Origin: CANMIH01 sp049116335 | GTDB taxonomy: Bacteria; Pseudomonadota; Alphaproteobacteria; Rhodobacterales; Rhodobacteraceae | NCBI GenBank assembly: GCA_049116335.1 | Contig: JAGDYZ010000012.1 | Span: forward strand, 124,001-188,000 | Length of the DNA: 64,000 nt | Direction: 5' to 3' | Shown here: piece by piece, positions 1 through 7,680 of the stretch | How the letters are laid out: the number at the start of each line of letters is the position of its first letter | Position numbering within the stretch: the stretch's first letter is position 1 | Program-made: the position numbers and the translations under genes | Notes under the pieces: generated by a model | Seen by the model: only the letters and a program-made list of their open reading frames with translations | Database searches by the model: none | Told to the model about the DNA's origin: nothing

Positions 1-413
1 ACTGGCTGCGCCAACGTTCACGCCCCTATTTGTTCTCAAATACCCTCGCCCCGGTAATCGCACAGACCTCAATCAAGGTTCTGGATATGCTTGAGGCTTC
101 GACCGAGCGCAAAGACCGGTTGATGGAACACGCCGCCCATTTCCGCGCACGCATGTCCGAAGCTGGCTTTGATCTGTTGCCCGGGGAGCATCCGATCATT
201 CCGGTGATGCTGCGCGATCCCAAATTGGCTCAGGAAATGGCCGCGCGGCTCGATGAAAAAGGCGTCTATGTTGCCCCGTTCAGCTTTCCCGTGGTGCCGC
301 GCGGACAGGACCGCATCCGCACCCAGATGTCCGCCGCACTAAGCCGAAATGAACTAGACCGCGCCATTGATGCATTCATCGAAGTGGGACGCGACATGGG
401 GATCATCACATGA
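1..413 (+). CDS. kbl: 2-amino-3-ketobutyrate CoA ligase (glycine C-acetyltransferase), C-terminal part
   Basis: The reading frame is already open at the window edge, so the gene starts upstream; only the last ~136 codons are present. The fragment begins WLRQRSRPYLFSNTLAP, which matches the C-terminal half of Kbl, a PLP enzyme of the alpha-oxoamine synthase family that cleaves 2-amino-3-ketobutyrate with CoA to glycine and acetyl-CoA. The stop overlaps the tdh start (ATGA), so the two genes are translationally coupled and form the usual threonine-degradation pair. The TTG at 30 is internal to the protein, not a start. Confidence 0.95.
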   Translation, partial: WLRQRSRPYLFSNTLAPVIAQTSIKVLDMLEASTERKDRLMEHAAHFRARMSEAGFDLLPGEHPIIPVMLRDPKLAQEMAARLDEKGVYVAPFSFPVVPRGQDRIRTQMSAALSRNELDRAIDAFIEVGRDMGIIT

Positions 414-1447
414 GCAACGAAATGAAAGCCCTCGTCAAAGCCCACGCCAGAGAAGGGCTTTGGATGGAACATGTTCCCGTGCCCGAGCCCGGCGACAATG
501 AGGTTCTGATCAGGGTTAAGAAATCCGCCATCTGCGGCACCGATGTGCACATCTGGAAATGGGATGAATGGTACGCTAAAACCGTACCTGTGCCAATGGT
601 GGTCGGACATGAGTTTTGCGGCGAAATTGTCGATTGCGGCAAAGCGGCCGTGAAATTCAAAATCGGTCAGCGGGTGTCCGGTGAAGGGCATGTTGTCTGT
701 GGGATCTGCCGCAACTGTCGCGCCGGACGCGGCCATCTGTGTCGTAATACGCTGGGGGTGGGCGTCAACCGCCCCGGCAGCTTTGCGGAATATGTCTGTA
801 TTCCCGAAGCCAATGTTGTGCCGATTCCCGATGACATCCCCGACGAGATCGCGGCGATCTTTGATCCGCTGGGCAATGCGGTTCACACCGCGCTGAGCTT
901 TGATCTGGTAGGGGAAGACGTGCTTGTCACCGGCGCGGGACCCATCGGCATCATGGGCGCATTGGTGGCCCAAAAGGTTGGTGCCCGTAAGGTGGTGATC
1001 ACCGACATCGCCCCCTACAGGCTAGATCTGGCGCGCAGACTGGGCGTTCAGCACGTGGTGGATGTCAGCAGCGAAACCCTGCGTGAAGTGATGGATGACA
1101 TCGACATGACCGAGGGGTTTGATGTGGGGTTGGAAATGTCCGGCGCCGCCCCGGCGATGCGGCAGATGATGGCGCGCATGAACAACGGCGGCAAAATAGC
1201 CCTTCTCGGCATTGCCCCCACCGCCTTTGCCGTCGACTGGAATGAGATCATCTTCAAAATGCTGACGGTCAAAGGCATCTACGGGCGCGAAATGTTCGAA
1301 ACCTGGTACAAGATGATCGCGCTGGTGCAGTCTGGCCTGGATTTGACCGATCTCATCACACACCGCATGTCGATTGATGATTATGAAGCCGGGTTTGCCG
1401 CGATGCTGTCCGGCGAAGCGGGCAAGGTGGTGATGGATTGGGGGTAA
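410..1447 (+). CDS. tdh: L-threonine 3-dehydrogenase
   Basis: A 345-residue zinc medium-chain dehydrogenase, the normal length for Tdh. It oxidises L-threonine with NAD to 2-amino-3-ketobutyrate, the substrate of the Kbl protein encoded just upstream. Visible landmarks are the catalytic zinc region (CGTDVHIWKWDEW, then GHEFCGE), the structural-zinc cysteines in the CGICRNCRAGRGHLC stretch, and the Rossmann loop GAGPIGIMG near residue 175. The start overlaps the kbl stop by four bases. No separate promoter is needed, so a kbl-tdh operon is the simple reading. Confidence 0.97.
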   Translation: MSNEMKALVKAHAREGLWMEHVPVPEPGDNEVLIRVKKSAICGTDVHIWKWDEWYAKTVPVPMVVGHEFCGEIVDCGKAAVKFKIGQRVSGEGHVVCGICRNCRAGRGHLCRNTLGVGVNRPGSFAEYVCIPEANVVPIPDDIPDEIAAIFDPLGNAVHTALSFDLVGEDVLVTGAGPIGIMGALVAQKVGARKVVITDIAPYRLDLARRLGVQHVVDVSSETLREVMDDIDMTEGFDVGLEMSGAAPAMRQMMARMNNGGKIALLGIAPTAFAVDWNEIIFKMLTVKGIYGREMFETWYKMIALVQSGLDLTDLITHRMSIDDYEAGFAAMLSGEAGKVVMDWG

Positions 1448-1483
1448 CCCAGAAAAACCAAAACCCGGCCATTGGCCGGGTTT
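1444..1483 (-). terminator. Rho-independent terminator of the tRNA-Leu transcript
   Basis: A perfect 10-bp stem, AAACCCGGCC and GGCCGGGTTT around ATT (1461-1483). On the minus strand it is followed by a T-rich tract (TTTTGGTTTTT), which fits termination of the tRNA transcript. On the plus strand the stem directly follows tdh but lacks a good T tract, so for tdh it may act only as a 3' stabilising hairpin. Confidence 0.75.
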
Positions 1484-1504
1484 GAACTCTCGGATCCGAG
1501 AGAA

Positions 1505-1591
1505 TGGTGCGGTCGAGAGGACTCGAACCTCCACGGGTGTTACCCCACAGCGACCTCAACGCTGCGCGTCTACCAATTCCGCCACGACCGC
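1505..1591 (-). tRNA. tRNA-Leu (GAG)
   Basis: An 87-nt class II tRNA with the CCA end encoded. The acceptor stem GCGGTCG/CGACCGC (1585-1591 with 1509-1515) is perfect. The anticodon stem CAGCG/CGCTG encloses the loop TTGAGGT, giving anticodon GAG. A long variable arm (GTGGGGTAACACCCG) marks it as leucine-type, and the T-arm GGTTCGAGTCC is canonical. It lies on the same strand as, and 95 nt downstream of, the DUF2306 gene. No integrase or attachment repeat is seen beside it. Confidence 0.97.
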
Positions 1592-1686
1592 ACTGTCTTG
1601 ACTTGGTAGAGCGCGTCTTAAAGAAGGTCTCACGGGATGTGAAGAGGAAAAATCACTAATCTGCAAACTCTTTTCACCTCATCTAT

Positions 1687-2178
1687 TTACGCGGTCTGAA
1701 TTCGCCCTCTCACGTGCCACTGACGCAGCGCAAGCCCCGCCGCGCCAGCACCGATGATGCACCATCCAAGCCACTCCGCCTCAGGGAACACCATCTGATT
1801 CATCCGCCGTCCCGGCAGGAAGGTAAACAGCCCGGCGATCGTGATTGCATTCCAATAGAGCCCCCGCATGGTTTCGCTATGTCGGAGTAACTCACGTCGC
1901 AGGATCGCCCTCAACCCGTCAAACAGCCCCCAGAGAACAAAGAGACACAGGATATGGATTGGGCCAAAGCCAAAATAGAAATGCAGCACCTGCGCTGGCA
2001 GGCCAAGCCCAGAGAGCGCCACGCCCGCCATCGCTGTGATCCAGACATAGCCCAGAGCTTTGTGGATGCGGTCACGACGTCGGTACAGCACAAAAGGACC
2101 AAGGGTCGCGGCGACAATCGCCGTCACCACGTGAACTTGGATCAAAAGTGGCGCAGTTAGGATTGGGTCTAGTGTCAT
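1687..2178 (-). CDS. DUF2306-like small membrane protein
   Basis: A 163-residue protein with about four hydrophobic segments. It begins MTLDPILTAPLLIQVHVVTA and has histidines at membrane edges (QVHVV, RDRIHKALGY, LHFYFGFGPIHIL), the pattern of the DUF2306 family of predicted membrane proteins with no settled biochemical role. I chose the ATG at 2178 because GAGAGAT precedes it; an in-frame extension to 2217 has no better site. It is divergent from the LytTR gene with an 86-nt spacer, so joint control is possible but unproven. Confidence 0.75.
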   Translation of the reverse strand: MTLDPILTAPLLIQVHVVTAIVAATLGPFVLYRRRDRIHKALGYVWITAMAGVALSGLGLPAQVLHFYFGFGPIHILCLFVLWGLFDGLRAILRRELLRHSETMRGLYWNAITIAGLFTFLPGRRMNQMVFPEAEWLGWCIIGAGAAGLALRQWHVRGRIQTA

Positions 2179-2264
2179 GGATCTCTCGTAGGTTGCTTGC
2201 CCCGCTCTAGACAGCAAAGCCGCGCCCGTGCCATGTCAGACACGCAAACCAACGGAGCGCATAC

Positions 2265-3023
2265 GTGAGTGACAGGCATCCGCAATCCACGCTTCGCGAA
2301 TGGCGAGCCCATATCAGCCAGCCTCTGGCCCCTGCGCTTTTGGGGGGCGTTGGCCTGTTGCTTGGCTTGGCTGGTCCTTTTGAAACGCTAGAACACCTGT
2401 CTATCGTCCCTCGGGTTGTCTATTGGGTCTGGTTAGTGGCCGCCTGCTACAGTGCTGGGTTCTTCGCCAGCAGCCTTCAGCCGATACGCCACCCCAGCTG
2501 GGCCTATATTACTGCCGCTGGTGCGGCGACCGGAGCCGCCGTGAACATACTTGTGTTGCTCACCAATCTGATCGTGTTTCAGCACTTGCCCGAGTGGCGC
2601 GCCCTTCCTGAATTTGTCGCCACATTGTTTGCCGTGTGCTGGATTGTAACCGGCCTTTTGCACCTGCTTGGCCTGCACTTCGCACCTCAGGAACAAGCCG
2701 TTTCGCTTTCCCCTCCGATTCTGGATCGGTTGCCGTTCAACAAACGGGGCTCATTGGTGGCACTTTCTGTTGAAGATCACTATGTGCGTATCCAGACAGT
2801 CAACGGCGAAGAGATGGTGCTGATGCGACTGGGCGACGCGATACGCGAAACCGGAGACACAGACGGCGCACAGGTTCACCGGTCTCATTGGGTGGCCTGG
2901 ACGCAGGTGGCCTCCGTAACGCGGAAAGGTGATCGTGCCATCCTCACTATGGCGACAGGACAAGAGATTCCTGTCAGCCGCGCCAATCTGGCCAAGATCA
3001 AGGAGGCGGGGCTTTTGCCCTGA
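2265..3023 (+). CDS. Membrane-anchored LytTR-domain transcriptional regulator
   Basis: A 252-residue protein. The N-terminal ~140 residues form about four hydrophobic segments (for example PALLGGVGLLLGLAG and VNILVLLTNLIVF). The C-terminal ~100 residues are a LytTR DNA-binding domain, recognisable from VALSVEDHYVRIQTVNGEE and VHRSHWVAW. There is no receiver domain, so this is the membrane-LytTR architecture rather than a two-component regulator. The start is GTG with GGAG seven bases upstream. It is divergent from the DUF2306 gene, and only seven bases separate its stop from lipB. The signal and target are unknown. Confidence 0.85.
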   Translation: MSDRHPQSTLREWRAHISQPLAPALLGGVGLLLGLAGPFETLEHLSIVPRVVYWVWLVAACYSAGFFASSLQPIRHPSWAYITAAGAATGAAVNILVLLTNLIVFQHLPEWRALPEFVATLFAVCWIVTGLLHLLGLHFAPQEQAVSLSPPILDRLPFNKRGSLVALSVEDHYVRIQTVNGEEMVLMRLGDAIRETGDTDGAQVHRSHWVAWTQVASVTRKGDRAILTMATGQEIPVSRANLAKIKEAGLLP

Positions 3024-3030
3024 ACGGTAT

Positions 3031-3711
3031 ATGGTGGAATGGAAGATCAGCGAAGGTCTGACCGATTACCAAGAGGCGCTCGATTTTATGGAAGCCCGCG
3101 TTGCGGCGATTGCGGCGGGCGAGGCCGAGGAATGTGTTTGGTTGCTTGAACACCCGCCGCTCTATACCGCAGGCACCAGCGCGAAGATTGACGACCTGAA
3201 AGAACCGGATCGCTTTCCGGTTTATGAGGCCAAACGCGGCGGTCAATATACCTACCACGGCCCCGGCCAGCGGATTGTCTATGTGATGCTGGATCTTGGC
3301 AAACGGGGTCGCGATGTCCGCTGCTTTGTCGACAGCCTAGAGAAATGGGTGATTGCCGCTCTGGCTGAGTTTAACATCGATGGCCACATCCGCGATGGTC
3401 GTGTCGGGGTTTGGGTGGAACGCCCAGACAAACCTAAAACCATCAGTGGCGGCATGGCAGAAGACAAAATCGCGGCCATTGGCATTCGTCTACGGCGTTG
3501 GGTGAGCTTTCACGGCATTTCGATCAATGTCGAGCCAGAGCTGTCTCATTTCGGTGGCATTGTCCCCTGCGGCATCACCGAATACGGCGTCACCTCGCTG
3601 GTGGATCTCGGCCTTCCGGTCACACTTGAGGATCTGGACGTTGCCTTGAAATCAAGCTTTGACCATGTGCTGGGGGAAGCCAAACGCCCGGTACCGGGAT
3701 GTTCGGTCTAA
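3031..3711 (+). CDS. lipB: Octanoyltransferase (lipoate-protein ligase B)
   Basis: A 226-residue LipB. It transfers octanoyl from octanoyl-ACP to the lipoyl domains of 2-oxoacid dehydrogenases and GcvH, through an acyl-enzyme. Seen directly: the signature RGGQYTYHGPGQ (69-80), the catalytic lysine in KIAAIGI (Lys146) and the catalytic cysteine in IVPCGI (Cys180). The ATG at 3031 gives the normal family length; a longer frame to 2929 would run through the 3' end of the LytTR gene. Cotranscription with the LytTR gene is likely from the seven-base gap. Confidence 0.97.
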   Translation: MVEWKISEGLTDYQEALDFMEARVAAIAAGEAEECVWLLEHPPLYTAGTSAKIDDLKEPDRFPVYEAKRGGQYTYHGPGQRIVYVMLDLGKRGRDVRCFVDSLEKWVIAALAEFNIDGHIRDGRVGVWVERPDKPKTISGGMAEDKIAAIGIRLRRWVSFHGISINVEPELSHFGGIVPCGITEYGVTSLVDLGLPVTLEDLDVALKSSFDHVLGEAKRPVPGCSV

Positions 3712-3738
3712 CGAATAGGTAATCTGTTGCGCACCATT

Positions 3739-3764
3739 GGGGCCCACCTAGCATCGTGGGCCCC
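3739..3764 (+). terminator. Hairpin between lipB and the DUF1127 gene
   Basis: A perfect 9-bp stem, GGGGCCCAC and GTGGGCCCC, around an 8-base loop between two converging genes. There is no T tract on either side, so it is either a weak terminator or a 3' stabilising structure. Confidence 0.5.
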
Positions 3765-3796
3765 CACCCCTAAGCACAGGCCTCATTTGCTCCGGC

Positions 3797-4003
3797 TCAC
3801 CGGGAGCGGAATACATATTTGATGATATCGTCCCTGCGCACCCCACGACGGGCCAATTGGTCGTCGGTCATGGCACGCAGCGTGGCAATCCGCTGAGCAA
3901 TGCGCCTTTGGCGGCGATCAAACGGGGTTTCAATCAGCGAAGTCAGCTGAGACATCAGCCGCGCCAGTGCAGACGGAGCAGAGGTGACGTCAGAATAGGC
4001 CAT
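3797..4003 (-). CDS. DUF1127 domain small protein
   Basis: A 68-residue basic protein starting MAYSDVTSAP. Its C-terminal half holds the DUF1127 core (LRAMTDDQLARRGVRRDDI), a short arginine-rich helical motif found in small alphaproteobacterial proteins. Members studied in other species have been linked to RNA turnover and phosphate or stress responses, but the role here cannot be read from sequence. The ATG at 4003 has GGGGA eight bases upstream; the alternative TTG at 4018 lacks one. The gene is monocistronic and converges on lipB. Confidence 0.85.
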   Translation of the reverse strand: MAYSDVTSAPSALARLMSQLTSLIETPFDRRQRRIAQRIATLRAMTDDQLARRGVRRDDIIKYVFRSR

Positions 4004-4169
4004 AAACAATGTCCCCAAACAGGCCGGTCATGAAGTGACCGGGGTGGCAGCATACTTTTTAAATACCAGAGCGCGCGCCGCTCTCGCAGTCAGGAATACC
4101 CGCCATCTGTTACCGGTGGGTCAAATAGCCGTGGCCCGTTTCTGAAAATTTGGGGAAAATGGAACACAT

Positions 4170-4185
4170 TGGGATCTAGATCCCA
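4170..4185. repeat. Perfect 16-bp palindrome in the 263-nt gap 4004-4266
   Basis: TGGGATCTAGATCCCA is a perfect palindrome with no loop. It lies upstream (167 nt) of the DUF1127 start and downstream (81 nt) of the stop of the 74-residue gene, both on the minus strand. A dimeric regulator site is the likeliest function. I see no coding sequence in this gap. Confidence 0.5.
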
Positions 4186-4266
4186 GCATCAGCAACAGCG
4201 CGACCGTGCCGCGCCTGCTGTTTCACGTATCAATCAAAGTCAGGGACGGTCGTTACCATCCCAACC

Positions 4267-4491
4267 TCATAGCGTGACGGTGTTGTCACAGGCAGTTTCG
4301 TTCAAGCGTTGAATTTCATCCAATTTGGCAATTCTCTCCAACTCGGCGGCAAGCAAAACCAGCTGAGCGGTGACCGGGGCGCTGACATAGCCCGCCAGGT
4401 CAAAGGCAGTGGTCTCAACCATATGCGCGATGCTGTTCAGGCTCGAAGATGGCCCGATCGCGCCCGTGGTCAAGTTTCGGTCGTGTTGCAT
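4267..4491 (-). CDS. Small protein of unknown function (74 aa)
   Basis: I do not recognise the family. The ribosome site is very strong (AGGAGG nine bases before the ATG), which is the main support that the gene is real. The protein is acidic to neutral with a central hydrophobic-helical stretch (PVTAQLVLLAAELERIAKL) but no clear membrane segment or signal peptide. It stands alone between the DUF1127 gene and ctaD, which points away from it across a 283-nt gap holding the control region. Confidence 0.6.
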   Translation of the reverse strand: MQHDRNLTTGAIGPSSSLNSIAHMVETTAFDLAGYVSAPVTAQLVLLAAELERIAKLDEIQRLNETACDNTVTL

Positions 4492-4650
4492 TTAAAATAC
4501 CTCCTAATGAGTAAGGACCACAAGAAACAGCGCTTTCCAACTCGCAGAAAATGGGTAGGTGCCGATTTTCTCTGAACTCTCAAGACACTGTCCGGGCCGA
4601 CGACATTTTGCCGATAAAAGCTTACGTTAGGGGAGGTGCGACAAAAATGT

Positions 4651-4664
4651 TTGATCTGCGTCAA
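4651..4664. promoter_or_regulatory. Candidate FNR/FnrL box upstream of ctaD
   Basis: TTGAT-CTGC-GTCAA fits the FNR-family consensus TTGAY-N4-RTCAA. Its centre is about 117 bp before the ctaD start. The surrounding gap 4492-4774 holds no other gene on either strand that I can support. Oxygen control of an aa3 oxidase gene is a sensible role, but the direction of control is inferred. Confidence 0.55.
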
Positions 4665-4774
4665 ATCCCTCCATTGCCGGGCACAGTTTCTGAAACTAGA
4701 ACGTGTCAGGATTCCCGTGGACGGGCGGATTCCCGCTTTTGCACGGTTGGTAGGGACATTTAGGGAGGCACAAG

Positions 4775-6448
4775 ATGGCAGACGCCGCCATTCACGGCCA
4801 CGAACATGAGGACAACCGCTCGTTCTTCGAACGCTGGTTCATGTCCACAAACCACAAGGATATCGGCATCCTGTACCTGATCGTTTCGGCGATTGTTGGT
4901 CTGGTTTCGGTTATCTTCACCGTTTACATGCGCATGGAGCTCATGGAGCCCGGTGTGCAGTACATGTGTATGGAAGGTGCGCGTCTCTTCGCCACATCCG
5001 TCGCAGAATGTACGCCAAACGGCCACCTCTGGAACGTTTTGATCACCGGCCACGGCATCTTGATGATGTTCTTCGTGGTTATTCCGGCTCTTTTCGGCGG
5101 TTTTGGCAACTACTTCATGCCGCTGCAGATCGGTGCACCGGACATGGCGTTCCCGCGTATGAACAACCTGTCGTTCTGGCTTTATGTAGCCGGTACAACA
5201 CTGGCGGTTCTTTCGGTCTTCTCGCCCGGTGGTAACGATCAGCTGGGTTCGGGTGTTGGCTGGGTTCTCTACCCGCCGCTGTCGACCAATGAAGGTGGCT
5301 ACTCGATGGACCTCGCGATCTTCGCGGTTCACGTTTCGGGCGCTTCGTCGATCCTGGGTGCGATCAACATGATCACCACCTTCCTGAACATGCGTGCCCC
5401 CGGCATGTCGCTGTTCAAGGTTCCGCTGTTCTCATGGTCGATCTTTGTCACTTCGTGGCTGATCCTGCTGTCGCTGCCTGTTCTGGCCGGCGCCATCACC
5501 ATGCTGCTGACAGACCGTAACTTTGGCACCACCTTCTTCGATCCTTCGGGCGGCGGTGACCCCATTCTGTACCAGCACATCCTGTGGTTCTTCGGTCACC
5601 CCGAAGTGTACATCGTGATCCTGCCGGGCTTTGGTATCATCAGCCACGTGATCGCAACCTTCTCGCGCAAGCCGGTCTTTGGCTACCTGCCGATGGTTTG
5701 GGCGATCATCGCGATTGGTGGTCTGGGCTTTGTTGTTTGGGCGCACCACATGTACACCGTTGGTATGTCGCTGACCCAGCAGAGCTACTTCATGCTGGCG
5801 ACCATGGTCATCGCAGTACCCACCGGTGTTAAGGTCTTCTCCTGGATTGCCACCATGTGGGGCGGTTCGATGGAATTCAAAACGCCGATGATGTTCGCAC
5901 TGGGCTTCCTGATGCTGTTCACCATTGGTGGTGTAACCGGTGTTGTTCTAAGCCAGGCTGGCGTCGACCGAGCCTATCACGACACCTACTACGTGGTTGC
6001 ACACTTCCACTACGTGATGTCGCTAGGTGCTGTCTTTGCAATCTTCTCGGGCGTGTACTTCTACTTCCCGAAGATGACCGGTCGCATGTACTCGGAAACT
6101 CTGGGTCACATTCACTTCTGGATGTTCTTCATCGGTGCAAACCTGACCTTCTTCCCCCAGCACTTCCTGGGCCGTCAGGGCATGCCGCGCCGTTACATCG
6201 ACTATCCAGAAGCCTTCGCGACCTGGAACTATGTGTCGTCGATTGGTGCCTTCATCTCGTTCGCGTCGTTCCTGCTGTTCTTCGGCATTGTGATCTACGC
6301 TCTGCGCGCTGGTGCAAAAGAAACCCGCGCCAACCCATGGAACGAGTATGCAGATACTCTGGAATGGACCCTGCCCTCGCCGCCGCCCGAGCACACCTTC
6401 GAGCAGCTGCCAAAGCAGGAAGACTGGGACAAGAGCCACTCGCACTGA
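4775..6448 (+). CDS. ctaD: Cytochrome c oxidase (aa3) subunit I
   Basis: A 557-residue haem-copper oxidase subunit with twelve predicted membrane helices. It reduces oxygen at the haem a3/CuB centre and pumps protons in the inner membrane. Landmarks are STNHKDIG near residue 25, the helix II histidine in GHGILMMFFVV, the helix VI motif WFFGHPEVYI (CuB His and cross-linked Tyr), the HHMYTVG pair and the haem histidines in VVAHFHYVMS. A good site (AGGGAGG) precedes the ATG. It is transcribed alone: subunits II and III are not in this window, and a strong terminator follows directly. Confidence 0.97.
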   Translation: MADAAIHGHEHEDNRSFFERWFMSTNHKDIGILYLIVSAIVGLVSVIFTVYMRMELMEPGVQYMCMEGARLFATSVAECTPNGHLWNVLITGHGILMMFFVVIPALFGGFGNYFMPLQIGAPDMAFPRMNNLSFWLYVAGTTLAVLSVFSPGGNDQLGSGVGWVLYPPLSTNEGGYSMDLAIFAVHVSGASSILGAINMITTFLNMRAPGMSLFKVPLFSWSIFVTSWLILLSLPVLAGAITMLLTDRNFGTTFFDPSGGGDPILYQHILWFFGHPEVYIVILPGFGIISHVIATFSRKPVFGYLPMVWAIIAIGGLGFVVWAHHMYTVGMSLTQQSYFMLATMVIAVPTGVKVFSWIATMWGGSMEFKTPMMFALGFLMLFTIGGVTGVVLSQAGVDRAYHDTYYVVAHFHYVMSLGAVFAIFSGVYFYFPKMTGRMYSETLGHIHFWMFFIGANLTFFPQHFLGRQGMPRRYIDYPEAFATWNYVSSIGAFISFASFLLFFGIVIYALRAGAKETRANPWNEYADTLEWTLPSPPPEHTFEQLPKQEDWDKSHSH

Positions 6449-6467
6449 TCCCGTGTCTGATCTAAGA

Positions 6468-6495
6468 AAGGCCCCGCATCTGCGGGGCCTTTTCT
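6468..6495 (+). terminator. Rho-independent terminator of ctaD
   Basis: A perfect 12-bp stem, AAAGGCCCCGCA and TGCGGGGCCTTT, with a 2-base loop drawn (in practice the inner pairs open), then TTTTC. It lies 20 nt after the ctaD stop. Confidence 0.92.
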
Positions 6496-6524
6496 GTTTG
6501 GGGGAGGGTCGCGTTGCGCAGCCT

Positions 6525-7235
6525 CTAGCCGGTCGGACCAAATGTCGGGGTCTGGCCAAACACCATAGCGGCTTCGATGGTTTCGAGATGGGTTCTCATC
6601 GCCGCAGCTGCGGCTTCGGCATCCCCCGCAGCAATCGCATCGACAATGCCATCGTGTTGGCCACTGTGCAGCGTTTGAAATTCGTTGGGCGGGATACGGC
6701 GATAGGTGCGATCCCACTCCCGCTGCCAGGCAATGCGCCGCCGTGCGCCGGACAGATACACCAGAAAGCCAATCAACACCGGATTGCCCGAAGTTTCCGC
6801 CAACGCACGATGAAACGCATCATCCGTCTGCTCCCCCTCTGCGCGGTCCCGTGAGGCCCGGCATTCGGCATTCTTTGCGCGCAGCACCGCAACATCCTGA
6901 GCCGTCGCCTGCCGCGCAGCTTCTGCAGCCACCTGCGGCTCTAGCAACAGGCGCGCATGCATCAGGTCCGGTACTGTCGCCCCCTCGACAAGCAGAGTCT
7001 CTTTGATTGGCATAAAACGCGGACGACGCCCCCGAAACGTCCCCTGCCCCACGTGCCGCCAGAGCTCGCCTTCCTGCTCAAGCGTCAGGTAGCAGGTGCG
7101 CAGCGTGTCACGGCTACATCCCAAAAGCGCGCGCATCTGCCGCTCTGGGGGAAGCTGATCGCCGCTGACCGGCGCGTGCTCCTCCAAAACGCGGCGGAGC
7201 TCTTCCATCACCTGACTTGCGTTTTTCCTCGCCAT
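6525..7235 (-). CDS. GntR-family regulator, FadR/FCD type
   Basis: A 236-residue regulator. It has an N-terminal winged helix (MEELRRVLEEHAPVSGDQLP, then PERQMRALLGCSRDTLRTCY) and an all-helical FCD effector domain with the usual metal/ligand residues (DAFHRALAETSGNP, LHSGQHDGIVDAI). FCD members usually sense organic acids or acyl compounds; the ligand here is unknown. The ATG at 7235 has GGAG seven bases upstream, so the upstream in-frame Met at 7286 is not used. It is divergent from the 94-residue gene at 7309 and probably controls itself and that gene. Confidence 0.88.
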   Translation of the reverse strand: MARKNASQVMEELRRVLEEHAPVSGDQLPPERQMRALLGCSRDTLRTCYLTLEQEGELWRHVGQGTFRGRRPRFMPIKETLLVEGATVPDLMHARLLLEPQVAAEAARQATAQDVAVLRAKNAECRASRDRAEGEQTDDAFHRALAETSGNPVLIGFLVYLSGARRRIAWQREWDRTYRRIPPNEFQTLHSGQHDGIVDAIAAGDAEAAAAAMRTHLETIEAAMVFGQTPTFGPTG

Positions 7236-7243
7236 TTTCGCTC

Positions 7244-7279
7244 CAGACCAATTTGCAGACCAATGCAATGAGTGCAAAT
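7244..7279. promoter_or_regulatory. Candidate operator between the GntR gene and the 94-aa gene
   Basis: CAGACCAAT occurs twice, 12 bp apart (7244-7252 and 7256-7264). In addition ATTTGCA (7251-7257) is mirrored by TGCAAAT (7273-7279), and TTGCA-N6-TGCAA overlaps both. This density of symmetry in a 73-nt divergent spacer suggests a binding site for the adjacent GntR protein. Confidence 0.4.
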
Positions 7280-7308
7280 CCTGCATCCGTTGTAAAGGAG
7301 GAACTCAG

Positions 7309-7593
7309 ATGCAGATGCCCCTTCATACCGTTGACGCCGCAAGCGCGCGTGAACGTGAGGAAGAGCGAGAAGCCCGCGTATTTCGTGAGCTTGAGCGCAA
7401 CAGGCAATACTTGGCGGCGCGCTCGGTAGGTGCCGTTGTTATCCTGTCTTCCAAACGCCCCTCATTCTGGCAACGCTTGACGGCATGGCACCTTTCACGC
7501 CGCCACAGCATGCATGTATCTGTCACCCCCCCTCTGCCGCCGGCCAAAGAACCGCAATGGCCCAGACATTGGGCAACTCGGAAATACCTCTAA
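7309..7593 (+). CDS. Small highly charged protein of unknown function (94 aa)
   Basis: I do not recognise the family. Support that it is real: AAAGGAGG seven bases before the ATG, and a clean terminator just after the stop. Residues 12-32 form a strongly charged amphipathic helix (AREREEEREARVFRELERNR); the rest is basic with a short hydrophobic patch (SVGAVVILS) and a proline-rich tail. It is divergent from, and probably controlled by, the GntR regulator. Confidence 0.6.
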   Translation: MQMPLHTVDAASAREREEEREARVFRELERNRQYLAARSVGAVVILSSKRPSFWQRLTAWHLSRRHSMHVSVTPPLPPAKEPQWPRHWATRKYL

Positions 7594-7602
7594 GCGAGGC
7601 CT

Positions 7603-7623
7603 CCACCAATTCTGGTGGTTTTT
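7603..7623 (+). terminator. Rho-independent terminator of the 94-aa gene
   Basis: CCACCA-ATTC-TGGTGG followed by TTTTT, ten bases past the stop codon. Confidence 0.85.
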
Positions 7624-7680
7624 CGCCGCACGTGAGATTTTGAAGTTCGCTCGGTGCCTAGCCTGGGCTAGGTCTAGCCC

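Noticed and set aside
1505..1591. tRNA-Leu as an integration site of a genomic island
   Set aside because: No integrase, no 3' repeat of the tRNA and no change in gene content nearby.
5857..6465. A 202-codon open frame on the plus strand inside ctaD
   Set aside because: It is an alternative frame of ctaD with arginine/cysteine-rich, unstructured content typical of shadow frames in GC-rich genes.
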